A stretch of DNA of 13,172 nt from Thermoanaerobacterales bacterium (GCA_012841995.1 DUTQ01000129.1:1-13172); one strand, 5' to 3'. Shown: positions 1 to 7,077, counted from the stretch's first letter. Program-made: numbers and translations. Notes: a model not told the origin generated them from the sequence alone.

Positions 1-200
1 CGATTGGGCACCGAAGGAGTAAGCGGAAGTTTGCCGTGAAGCTCTCAGGTAAAAAGGACCGTATCCAGACATATCTCTGGAGAGCCGCAAGGCACCGAAG
101 GAGCAACTCCCTTATTGAAGGGAAGAATCTCTCAGGTTATTTACAGAGGAGTAAAGGCAGACACCTTTATTTCTCTGTTTTTTATTTCTATACGGAGATA
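1..200 (+). promoter_or_regulatory. Tandem glycine riboswitch (5' end cut by window edge)
   Basis: Two glycine aptamers lie in tandem. The core GGCACCGAAGGAG occurs at 7-19 and again at 91-103, and CTCTCAGGT occurs at 42-50 and 129-137, each at the expected place for this RNA family. Aptamer 1 ends with CTCTGGAGAGC near 75-86, which pairs with GCTCTC at 41-46. Its 5' closing strand lies before the window. Aptamer 2 has a short hairpin CCCTT/AAGGG (109-113 with 118-122), and its core can be closed by ATCTC (127-131) with GAGAT (195-199). A glycine riboswitch ahead of a glycine reductase operon fits the known role of sensing glycine to control its use. Whether it acts by termination or at translation is inferred; see the hairpin at 144-186. 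Confidence 0.93.
144..186 (+). terminator. Intrinsic-terminator-like hairpin inside aptamer 2
   Basis: CAGAGGAGTAAAGG (144-157) pairs along all 14 positions, counting two G-U wobbles, with CCTTTATTTCTCTG (164-177) around the 6-base loop CAGACA. It is followed directly by TTTTTTATTT. The shape is that of a Rho-independent terminator, but it occupies the place of the P3b arm of the second glycine aptamer. A competing fold uses CACCTTT (162-168) with AAAGGTG (201-207). It is probably the expression platform of the riboswitch. The direction of control cannot be read from sequence alone. Confidence 0.6.
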
Positions 201-244
201 AAAGGTGCCAAGGATAAAAAAATAAAAAGGAGGAGGTTATTTAC

Positions 245-562
245 ATGATTGAGCTCAATGCTGATAATTTTGACCAAGAGGTAATTAAATCAAAAACCCC
301 CGTTTTGGTGGATTTCTGGGGTCCAAAGTGTGAACCGTGTAAGGCTTTAATGCCAAAAGTCGAGGAGCTTGAAAAAAAATTTGGTGACAAATTAAAATTT
401 TGTAAACTCGACACATCTAAGAATATGAGACTTGCAATTTCTCAGAAGGTAATGGGTCTTCCGGCAATCGCAATCTATAAAGATGGGCAGAAGGTTGACG
501 AGGTTAAAAAACAGGTAACTGTTGAAATGGTTGAGGAAATGATTAAAAAGGTGGTCGGTTAA
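245..562 (+). CDS. trxA: Thioredoxin of the glycine reductase operon
   Basis: This 105-residue cytoplasmic thioredoxin passes electrons to glycine reductase, re-reducing the selenoprotein A / protein C cycle. The fold is recognisable from the N-terminal beta strand, VLVDFWGPKCEPCKALMP around residues 20-37, and the cis-proline in GLPAI (Pro73). The redox cysteines are C29 and C32, in the motif CEPC instead of the usual CGPC. Altered CxxC motifs are typical of thioredoxins linked to glycine reductase. A strong site, AAGGAGGAGG, lies at 227-236 before the ATG. It is the first gene after the riboswitch, and its stop codon directly abuts the grdE start. A thioredoxin reductase gene, often next to it in other grd operons, is not in this window. 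Confidence 0.95.
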   Translation: MIELNADNFDQEVIKSKTPVLVDFWGPKCEPCKALMPKVEELEKKFGDKLKFCKLDTSKNMRLAISQKVMGLPAIAIYKDGQKVDEVKKQVTVEMVEEMIKKVVG

Positions 563-1846
563 ATGAAACTGGAGCTTGCAAGTTTCTATGTAAAAGACAT
601 TCAATTTTGCGAAAAAACAGAATTTCGCGATGGCATATTAAAGGTCAATAAACAAGAACTCATAGAATTGCTCTTGTGTGATAATAGGCTTAAAGACGTA
701 GAACTTGATATAGCACGACCAGGCGAAGAGACAAGAATCATTCCTGTAAAAGACGTCATCGAACCTAGAATAAAGGCTTCTGGGAATTCAGTATTTCCTG
801 GGTTTTTGGAAAAACCGCTGACGGTTGGAGAAGGCAGAACACATGTCATGAAAGGAATGGCTATTGTAACATGTGGGCGTATTGTAGGTTTTCAGGAAGG
901 CATCATAGATATGACAGGGCCTGGAGCAGATTACACCCCTTTTTCTAAGCTATTGAATTTGGTAATAGTAGCAAATCCGGCAGAAGGCGTAAGTTCTTAT
1001 GAACATGAAGAAACCATCAGAATAGCCGGTTTAAAAGCAGCAGACTACATAGCAAAAAGCGTTCAAGATCTTTTACCTGATGATATTAAGACTTATGAGA
1101 CAAAACCGATATTTGAGTCTATATCGAAATACCCGAATCTTCCAAAAGTTGCATATGTATATCCATTACAAAGCCAAGGGCTCCTTCACGATACCTATGT
1201 CTACGGTCTTGATGCAAAGAAAATTGTACCTACATTTATTTACCCGACAGAGATTATGGATGGTGCAATTGTAAGCGGGAACTGTGTTTCGGCTTGTGAT
1301 AAAAATACCACATATGTTCATCAGAACAATCCGGTGATTGAAGAGCTTTATGAAAGGCATGGGAAGGATATAAATTTCCTGGGAGTAATAATAACAAATG
1401 AAAACGTCACATTGGCTGATAAGCAGAGGTCATCAGATTATGCTGTGAAGTTAGCCGAATACATGACACTAGATGGGGCAATAGTAACAGAGGAAGGCTT
1501 TGGCAACCCTGATGCAGACCTAATCATGTTGTGCAGAAAGTTGGAAGAAAAGGGCATAAAGACGGTTCTTATCACTGACGAGTATGCAGGTAGAGATGGG
1601 GCTTCACAATCTTTGGCAGATGCAGACCCGAGAGCTGATGCAGTTGTAACAGCCGGAAATGCAAATGAGCTTATAGTATTACCTCCAATGAAAAAGATCA
1701 TAGGTTTAGTAGATGCAGCTGGCATTATAGCTGGAGGTTCTCAAAAATCCTTAAAAAAAGATGGCAGTATCGAGATAGAGCTGCAAGCTATTACAGGTGC
1801 TACTTCAGAAATTGGTTTTACCAAGATGAGTGCTGCAACTTATTAA
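563..1846 (+). CDS. grdE: Glycine reductase protein B, pyruvoyl proprotein GrdE
   Basis: GrdE is the proprotein of the alpha and beta subunits of substrate-specific protein B. Known GrdE proteins are cleaved internally at an Asn-Cys bond, and the new N-terminal cysteine becomes a pyruvoyl group that forms a Schiff base with the amino group of glycine. Here the fitting site is SGNCVSACDKNTTYVHQNNP, with N240-C241 as the likely scissile bond, which would give fragments of about 240 and 187 residues. The length of 427 residues is normal for the family. The ATG follows the trxA stop with no gap, suggesting translational coupling, and AAGGTGG lies about 10 bases upstream. Its partner GrdB is encoded two genes downstream. 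The match to GrdE over the whole length makes the assignment very likely. The exact cleavage position is inferred from the family. Confidence 0.96.
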   Translation: MKLELASFYVKDIQFCEKTEFRDGILKVNKQELIELLLCDNRLKDVELDIARPGEETRIIPVKDVIEPRIKASGNSVFPGFLEKPLTVGEGRTHVMKGMAIVTCGRIVGFQEGIIDMTGPGADYTPFSKLLNLVIVANPAEGVSSYEHEETIRIAGLKAADYIAKSVQDLLPDDIKTYETKPIFESISKYPNLPKVAYVYPLQSQGLLHDTYVYGLDAKKIVPTFIYPTEIMDGAIVSGNCVSACDKNTTYVHQNNPVIEELYERHGKDINFLGVIITNENVTLADKQRSSDYAVKLAEYMTLDGAIVTEEGFGNPDADLIMLCRKLEEKGIKTVLITDEYAGRDGASQSLADADPRADAVVTAGNANELIVLPPMKKIIGLVDAAGIIAGGSQKSLKKDGSIEIELQAITGATSEIGFTKMSAATY

Positions 1847-1891
1847 ATTAATAAATAAAGGAAAAACAAAAATAATAAGGAGGCATGTGAG

Positions 1892-2362
1892 ATGTTTGAA
1901 GGTAAAAAGGTTATTATTGTTGGAGATAGGGATGGTGTTCCGGGACCGGCCATTGAAAAATGTTTGCAGACGACGGGAGCGGAAGTAGTATTTTCTACAA
2001 CTGAATGCTTTGTGTGAACAGCCGCTGGTGCGATGGATCTGGAGATCCAACAAAGAATTATTGACTTAACAGAAAAATATGGTGCTAGTAATGTAGTTGT
2101 TATGTTGGGAGGTGCTGAAGCTGAGGCTTCCGGCATTGCGGCAGAGACTGTAACAAATGGTGATCCTACCTTTGCAGGCCCCCTTGCTGGCGTGCCCCTT
2201 GGGTTAGCTGTTTACCACATTGTTGAACCAGAGGTGAAAGAAGCAGTCGATCCAGGAGTTTACGATGAGCAGGTAGGCATGATGGAAATGGTTCTCGATG
2301 TTGATGCTATTTCTAAAGAAGTAAAAAAGTACAGAGACCAGTATTCAAAATATACAGCATAA
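1892..2362 (+). CDS. grdA: Glycine reductase selenoprotein A (Sec at codon 42)
   Basis: GrdA is the small selenoprotein that accepts the carboxymethyl group from protein B as a Se-carboxymethyl-selenocysteine and passes it to protein C. The gene has 157 codons including the stop and contains an in-frame TGA at 2015-2017. Read through, it gives [16 protein letters not shown], with U at residue 42 and C39 forming the C-x2-U redox pair that is characteristic of GrdA. Translation continues in the same frame to TAA at 2360-2362, giving 156 residues, the normal family size. The start ATG at 1892 is preceded by AAGGAGG (1878-1884). An automated caller that treats TGA as stop would give a 41-residue fragment plus a false start at ATG 2033. 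It lies between grdE and grdB, as expected. Confidence 0.96.
2018..2050 (+). promoter_or_regulatory. SECIS-like hairpin for grdA selenocysteine
   Basis: Just after the UGA at 2015-2017, TGGATC (2034-2039) pairs perfectly with GATCCA (2044-2049) around the loop TGGA, starting 16 bases after the UGA. Bacterial SECIS elements are hairpins within the coding region immediately 3' of the Sec codon, with a G-containing apical loop that binds SelB. The position and loop fit, but the lower stem was not worked out, so the exact limits are approximate. Confidence 0.6.
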
Positions 2363-2386
2363 GTTAGTTGGAGGGAGGGTCTGTTA

Positions 2387-3694
2387 TTGGGAAAGTTCAG
2401 AGTAGTCCACTATATTAATCAATTTTTTGGTCAGATAGGTGGAGAGGAAAAAGCAGATATCCCGCCTCAAGATAAGGAAGGTCCAATTGGACCTGGTATG
2501 GCATTTAAAATGGCTTTAGGTGATGAGGCGGAAATCGTTGGTACGGTAATATGTGGGGACTCATACTATAACGAAAAAAAGGATGTTGCAAAAAACGAAG
2601 TCCTTGAAAGAATAAAGAAATACAATCCCGATCTCGTAATTGCAGGGCCTGCTTTTAATGCAGGACGCTATGGTATGGCATGTGGCAGTGTATGTAAAGC
2701 AGTTATTGAAGAGCTTTCTATCCCAGCTGTAACGGCAATGTACCCGGAAAATCCGGGGGTTGAGGTATTTAAAAAAAATGCGTATATACTCGAGACTGCA
2801 GCTTCTGCAGCTGGCATGAGAAGTGCAGTCCCTAATATGGCCAAATTCGCATTAAAATTGCTTAAAGGTGAAAAGATAGGCACTCCAAAAGAGGAAGGGT
2901 ATATACCAAGAGGCATAAGGAAAAACATTTTTGTTGAGGAAACAGGAGCGAAAAGGGCTGTAAATATGCTTGTAAAGAAGTTGAATGGAGAGCCCTTTGA
3001 AACTGAATATCCTATGCCGGTCTTTGATCGAGTTGAACCTGCACCAGCAGTGGAAGATATTTCAAAAGCCACCATAGCATTAGTTACATCTGGAGGCATA
3101 GTGCCAAAAGGCAATCCCGACCACATTGAGGCCTCAAGTGCATCTAAATTTGGAAGATATGATTTAGAGAATATTGAATACCTTACACCAGAAGACTTTG
3201 AAACAGCCCACGGCGGATATGATCCAACATATGCCAATGAAGACCCTAATAGGGTACTTCCCGTAGATGCTTTGAGGGACTTGGAAAAGCAAAAGGCAAT
3301 AGGAAAACTTCACAGATATTATTATGCAACTGTAGGGAATGGAACTGCGGTAGCTGATGCAAAAAAGTACGCTGAAAACATAGCTAAGGAGCTTATTGCT
3401 GATGGTGTGCAAGCGGTTATACTTACATCCACATGAGGGACTTGTACTCGTTGCGGCGCAACGATGGTGAAAGAACTGGAAAGAGCAGGGCTACCTACTG
3501 CACATGTTTGTACAATCGTCCCCATTTCACAAACAGTGGGAGCAAATCGCATAGTGCCTGCAGTAGCTATTCCACATCCCTTGGGGGACCCAACACTGAG
3601 TAGGGAACAGGAAAAAGAAAAGAGGCTTAATATAGTTGAGAAAGCCCTAAAGGCAGTTCAAACACAAATAGATGAACAAACGATTTTTGAATAA
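2387..3694 (+). CDS. grdB: Glycine reductase protein B selenoprotein subunit (Sec at codon 350)
   Basis: GrdB is the selenoprotein subunit of protein B. Its selenocysteine attacks the alpha carbon of the glycine held by the GrdE pyruvoyl group and helps cleave the C-N bond. The TTG start at 2387 gives GKFRVVHYINQFFGQIGGEE, a typical GrdB N terminus, and lies 7 bases after the purine-rich site GGAGGGAGGG (2370-2379). An in-frame TGA at 3434-3436 is codon 350. The surrounding residues are LTSTUGTCTRCGATM, the family's U-x2-C-x2-C motif (U350, C353, C356). Reading continues to TAA at 3692-3694, for 435 residues, which is full length. Conventional translation would wrongly split it into a 349-residue protein and a 76-residue fragment starting at ATG 3464. 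Confidence 0.96.
3437..3466 (+). promoter_or_regulatory. SECIS-like hairpin for grdB selenocysteine
   Basis: TCGTTGC (3448-3454) pairs over 7 bp with GCAACGA (3458-3464) around the loop GGC, beginning 11 bases after the UGA at 3434-3436. The spacing and the small G-rich apical loop agree with a bacterial SECIS recognised by SelB. The stem overlaps the codons for the conserved U-x2-C-x2-C motif, so coding and RNA constraints coincide here. Confidence 0.6.
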
Positions 3695-3711
3695 ATTTTT
3701 CGCAAAGTGAA

Positions 3712-3808
3712 CGGTTTCTGGGATATAAACCGCTCTGGAGAGCACTTAAAGCGAATTCTTTAACCGGCAAAACCTGAATTTGCTAGTATGTGATCCAGAG
3801 CGGTTTTG
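3712..3808 (+). other. Structured RNA / inverted repeat between grdB and grdC
   Basis: AAACCGCTCTGGA (3727-3739) and TCCAGAGCGGTTT (3794-3806) form a perfect 13-bp inverted repeat. Inside it GCGAATTC (3751-3758) can pair over 8 positions with GAATTTGC (3776-3783). A second CGGTTT at 3712-3717 can pair with the same AAACCG (3727-3732), and GCTCTGGAGAGC (3732-3743) is itself a small hairpin, so three folds compete. The 3' arm is followed by TTTTGCTT, a weak T tract, then by the grdC ribosome binding site at 3831-3837. It may be a leaky terminator that lowers grdC-grdD expression, an mRNA processing or stability element, or a switch. I do not recognise a known RNA family. Confidence 0.6.
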
Positions 3809-3844
3809 CTTAAAATTCTTTATTTTGTGAAGGGAGGATTTTCT

Positions 3845-5398
3845 TTGAATAATCCTGTGATATCTGGTGCCGGCTATATTTTAGTGCATGTGCCAAATAT
3901 AATGATGGAAGCCGGGACAACACAACTTTTGGAAAAAGACAATGCAAAGTCGGATTACTATCAGAAAGCATTTGAACATATAAGAGATTTTGAAAGCGCA
4001 TTGGCTTATGCACCAAACCAAGTGTATATTGGAAATATAACCCCTGATGAATTGAATAATGTTGAAAGGCCTTGGTATGAAAATCTTTTGAAAGATCCGA
4101 AACGCTTTGGTCCTTTTGGGGAAATACTTCCCGAAGATGAATTCTTTGGCCTGATGGCTTCATCTGACTCATTTGACCTTGTGGTATTGGAAGAAGGCTT
4201 TTCCAAGGAAATTAAGGATAAACTTTCTAATCACCCGCTCATGACAGAAGAAGAACTGGGGAGGATAAAGACAGGAGCTAAAATCCAGACGATTGAAGAA
4301 TTGGTATATGAACACGATGCCATTCCATTAAGATACAACAATCAGATAGTAGGTTGTGTTAAAAAAGCTCATGACAGAGATGAAAACCTAAATGCCCACA
4401 CAATGCTTGAAAATACTGCTACAAAGGCATCAGCATATCTTGCTCTAAAGCATATGATTAAAAATGCGCAAATTGCAGCTCAAGATATTGATTACATAAT
4501 AGAGTGCTCAGAAGAAGCGTGTGGAGACATGAATCAGCGGGGCGGAGGTAATTTCGCAAAGGCTATAGGCGAATTAGCCAATTGTAGCAATGCTACAGGA
4601 GCTGATATTAGGGGATTTTGTGCAGCACCAGCGCATGCCATAGTGAATGCTGCTGCTCTTGTTTCAGCAGGAATATTTAAAAAGGTTGCTGTTGTGGCAG
4701 GCGGAGCTGTAGCGAAACTGGGCATGAACGGAAGAGATCATGTTCACAAGGGATTGCCACTATTGGAAGACATGCTTGGAGGCTTTGCCCTTCTCATAGG
4801 CGAAAATGATGGAAAAAACCCTGTAATAAGGACAGAAACAATTGGACGTCATACCATAGGTACAGGTTCATCTCCCCAAGCGGTGATTCAATCTATAGTT
4901 TACGATCCCTTGGATAAGCTTGGCTATAAAGCAGAGGATATAGATAAATTTGCCCCTGAACTGCAAAACCCCGAAATAACCGAATCTGCCGGAGCGGGTA
5001 ATGTGCCAGAAGCCAACTACAAGATGATTGCTGCATTAGCAGTAAGGCGTGGGGAAATTGAAAGGGCAGATATGACAAGCTTTGTTGAAGAACACGGGAT
5101 GCCGGGATTTGCTCCTACTCAGGGCCATATTCCATCAGGGGTACCTTATGTTGGATTTGCTCGAGATGCCATTCTTCAGGGTAAGATGAAAAAAGTTATG
5201 ATCATCGGCAAAGGCAGTCTATTTTTAGGTCGCATGACAAATCAGTTTGATGGTATTTCATTTATTATGGAAAAAAATCCGGGAATTACTCAAAAGGCAG
5301 CAAAGCCTGCTGAAGATGTATCAAAATACTTGGCTGAAGCCTTCAGGGAATTCGCAGATTACCTTAAGACAAGGGGGGAGAGCGATGGCTCTCAATAA
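3845..5398 (+). CDS. grdC: Glycine reductase protein C subunit GrdC (FabH-like)
   Basis: GrdC is the larger subunit of protein C, which takes the carboxymethyl-selenoether from GrdA and produces an acetyl thioester, then acetyl phosphate together with GrdD. The best start is TTG 3845, giving NNPVISGAGYILVHVPN, 7 bases after AGGGAGG (3831-3837). An upstream in-frame TTG at 3806 lies inside the inverted repeat and has no ribosome binding site, so I reject it. This gives 517 residues, normal for GrdC. The family resembles beta-ketoacyl-ACP synthase III. By eye, C259 in ADIRGFCAAPAHAIVNAA sits where the catalytic cysteine of FabH lies. The 3' end overlaps grdD by 14 bases, which suggests coupled translation and equal amounts of both subunits. 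Confidence 0.95.
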   Translation: MNNPVISGAGYILVHVPNIMMEAGTTQLLEKDNAKSDYYQKAFEHIRDFESALAYAPNQVYIGNITPDELNNVERPWYENLLKDPKRFGPFGEILPEDEFFGLMASSDSFDLVVLEEGFSKEIKDKLSNHPLMTEEELGRIKTGAKIQTIEELVYEHDAIPLRYNNQIVGCVKKAHDRDENLNAHTMLENTATKASAYLALKHMIKNAQIAAQDIDYIIECSEEACGDMNQRGGGNFAKAIGELANCSNATGADIRGFCAAPAHAIVNAAALVSAGIFKKVAVVAGGAVAKLGMNGRDHVHKGLPLLEDMLGGFALLIGENDGKNPVIRTETIGRHTIGTGSSPQAVIQSIVYDPLDKLGYKAEDIDKFAPELQNPEITESAGAGNVPEANYKMIAALAVRRGEIERADMTSFVEEHGMPGFAPTQGHIPSGVPYVGFARDAILQGKMKKVMIIGKGSLFLGRMTNQFDGISFIMEKNPGITQKAAKPAEDVSKYLAEAFREFADYLKTRGESDGSQ

Positions 5399-6545
5399 AG
5401 CGAACCTGTTTTACCAATTGGCGGATTCACTTGAAGGGAAAGCTAAAAAGAAACGATTAGGTCTAACTGCAATTGGAAGTGAACATCCGTCAGAGATGCT
5501 CGTATCTGCGGCAAGTGATGCCACAAAATCATTGCAAAATGCAGAAATTGTTGTCTTTGGTCCTGAAAGAGCGCTAATAGATTTCGATAACATTGAGAAA
5601 GTTCCAGTAAATAGTTTAGAAGAAGCTCATAGGAAAATGGAAGAAATGCTTGACAAAGGGCAGCTTGATGCTGCAGTTACCATGCATTTCAATTTTCCCA
5701 TAGGTATTTCTACCATAGGTAGAGTTATAACTCCAAGCCGTGGTAAGCCCATGTTTATTGCTACTACAACTGGCACCACGGCGACAGACAGAGTTTGCTC
5801 TATGGTTAAAAACGCTATATCAGGAATAATCGCGGCAAAAGCGTCGGGCATAAAAAACCCCACAATAGGGATTCTTAACCTTGACGGAGCACGGCAAACC
5901 GAACGAATTTTAAAACAGCTTGCAAAAAAGGGTTATGATATAAATTTTGCCAAGACACTTCGGGCTGATGGTGGCTGTATTATGAGAGGAAATGACCTTC
6001 TTGCAGGTTCATGTGACATAATGGTGACAGATACCCTTACAGGTAACCTGCTCATGAAGATTTTTTCTGCATATACTACAGGTGGAAATTATGAGGCATT
6101 AGGTTGGGGATATGGGCCTGGTATTGGTGAAAACATGAAGAACATAGTGCTTATCCTATCAAGGGCATCCGGGGCTCCGGTAGTAAAAGGCGCATTGGAA
6201 TACGCAGCAGAAATGGTTTGCGGGGACCTTTTGGAAGTAGCCCGTGAAGAATATGATAAATTAAACAAATTGGGTTTCAATGATATATTAAAATCTGAAT
6301 TAAAACACGATTTATCGGATAGCTCGGTGAAAGATAAGATAATAAAGTGCCCTCCAAAGAAAGTGGTAACACAGGAGATTGCAGGAATTGATGTTCTTCA
6401 GATGGAAGATGGTGTAAAAGCTCTTTGGCAAAGCGGGATATATGCTGAAAGCGGAATGGGATGTACAGGGCCTGTTATCCTTGTTGCAAGTGAAGATCAA
6501 GATAAAGCGATAAAAATATTAAAATCTGAAGGTTATTTAATTTAA
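5385..6545 (+). CDS. grdD: Glycine reductase protein C subunit GrdD (PlsX-like)
   Basis: GrdD is the smaller subunit of protein C and catalyses the last step, phosphorolysis of the acetyl thioester to acetyl phosphate, which the cell uses for ATP. The start ATG 5385 (MALNKANLFYQLADSLEG) is preceded by AAGGGGGGAG (5371-5380). An open frame extends upstream to 5247, but that part overlaps grdC and is not GrdD-like. The protein has 386 residues and is related in fold to phosphate acyltransferase PlsX. C360, in ESGMGCTGPV close to the C terminus, matches the cysteine reported as the active-site thiol of GrdD in Eubacterium acidaminophilum (Cys359 there). It is the last gene of the grd operon, and no convincing terminator lies in the first 120 bases after it. 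Confidence 0.95.
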   Translation: MALNKANLFYQLADSLEGKAKKKRLGLTAIGSEHPSEMLVSAASDATKSLQNAEIVVFGPERALIDFDNIEKVPVNSLEEAHRKMEEMLDKGQLDAAVTMHFNFPIGISTIGRVITPSRGKPMFIATTTGTTATDRVCSMVKNAISGIIAAKASGIKNPTIGILNLDGARQTERILKQLAKKGYDINFAKTLRADGGCIMRGNDLLAGSCDIMVTDTLTGNLLMKIFSAYTTGGNYEALGWGYGPGIGENMKNIVLILSRASGAPVVKGALEYAAEMVCGDLLEVAREEYDKLNKLGFNDILKSELKHDLSDSSVKDKIIKCPPKKVVTQEIAGIDVLQMEDGVKALWQSGIYAESGMGCTGPVILVASEDQDKAIKILKSEGYLI

Positions 6546-6650
6546 GCAGTTAAAACTTTATTAAAATTCCATCTGAATTAAGTAACTTTGTAATTTTCCA
6601 ACAAAAACACAAAATAAGCCTCAAAAAAGCACAATTCTCGACACGATATA

Positions 6651-6659
6651 TGGTATAAT
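6651..6659 (+). promoter_or_regulatory. Extended -10 promoter for the 86-residue gene
   Basis: TGGTATAAT at 6651-6659 is a perfect sigma-A -10 box with a TGn extension. A consensus -35 at 17 bp spacing is not seen (ACAATT at 6631-6636 is weak), which is acceptable for an extended -10 promoter. Transcription would start near 6666, only about 8 bases before the hairpin at 6674. Confidence 0.55.
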
Positions 6660-6673
6660 AATTTAAATAAAGT

Positions 6674-6716
6674 ATATATTGGCAGGATATATGTTCTGCC
6701 AATATATTTTATTTAT
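6674..6716 (+). terminator. Hairpin with T-rich tail: grd operon terminator or leader attenuator
   Basis: ATATATTGGCAG (6674-6685) and CTGCCAATATAT (6696-6707) form a perfect 12-bp stem with loop GATATATGTT, followed by TTTTATTTAT. It is the first strong terminator-like structure after grdD, about 130 bases past its stop. It also lies directly downstream of the promoter at 6651-6659, so it would begin around +8 of that transcript and could attenuate it or protect its 5' end. Confidence 0.65.
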
Positions 6717-6764
6717 AAAACTAATTAATTTTTTAATGTGAAAAGATATTTTTAGGGGGCTTGT

Positions 6765-7025
6765 ATGATGTTAACACAAGAAGAAGTACAAAAACATCTT
6801 TATGGATTATTCGACAAAGTTACTGAATCTATTCCTGATAAGGATGGTTTAATGAGAGCTAATCTAGATTATTTAATTAATCTTTATTATGGTACAACAA
6901 GATGGCCATACATGCAGGCTGAAGTTGAAAGATTTCTTGAAAAAAGGGATTTGGTAGGTCTGGGTTTATATTTATTTAAACATATAAGTAAATATAAGGA
7001 ATCTATTGGTAGCAGAGGAATATAA
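6765..7025 (+). CDS. Small protein of unknown function (86 residues)
   Basis: I do not recognise this family. The ATG at 6765 (or the second ATG at 6768) follows AGGGGG (6754-6759) at a good distance, and the gene has its own promoter-like sequence and a strong terminator, which makes it a believable gene. The protein is soluble-looking and probably mostly helical. Charged stretches such as MLTQEEVQKHLYGLFDKVTE alternate with aromatic-rich patches (YLINLYYGTTRWPYMQAEVE near residues 36-55). It has no cysteines, no signal peptide and no membrane segment. A lone single-gene unit between the glycine reductase operon and the AOR genes gives little hint of function. It could be an unrelated gene or a small regulator or stability factor. 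Confidence 0.7.
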   Translation: MMLTQEEVQKHLYGLFDKVTESIPDKDGLMRANLDYLINLYYGTTRWPYMQAEVERFLEKRDLVGLGLYLFKHISKYKESIGSRGI

Positions 7026-7034
7026 AGTGAACAT

Positions 7035-7077
7035 CCGGGTTGGTTGCTTATTAAAAGTAAACAACCCGGTTTTTTTA
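7035..7077 (+). terminator. Intrinsic terminator after the 86-residue gene
   Basis: CCGGGTTG (7035-7042) pairs with CAACCCGG (7062-7069). After one mismatch the stem continues with TTGCTT against AAGTAA (one G-U pair), and TTTTTTTT follows at 7070-7077. It is a textbook Rho-independent terminator 10 bases after the stop codon. Confidence 0.93.

Noticed and set aside
36..248. 70-codon open frame at the left end, plus strand
   Set aside because: It lies entirely over the glycine riboswitch, lacks a ribosome binding site, and runs into the trxA start. It is structured RNA, not a protein gene.
2668..3237. 189-codon open frame on the minus strand
   Set aside because: It is antisense to grdB in a region where GrdB similarity is strong. 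It has no ribosome binding site and no family-like features.
3464..3694. Separate 76-codon gene after grdB
   Set aside because: It is the C-terminal part of GrdB after the selenocysteine codon. The UGTCTRC motif spans the junction.
3727..3806. tRNA-Sec or another tRNA in the grdB-grdC gap
   Set aside because: There is no T-arm GGTTCGA-type sequence, no CCA end and no UCA anticodon arm. The long perfect stem does not fit a tRNA.
3806..3844. Upstream TTG start for grdC
   Set aside because: It starts inside the inverted-repeat arm without a ribosome binding site, and the extra residues are not GrdC-like. TTG 3845 has a well-spaced AGGGAGG.
5247..5384. N-terminal extension of grdD
   Set aside because: It is out of frame within grdC coding sequence. 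The GrdD-like sequence begins at ATG 5385 with its own ribosome binding site.
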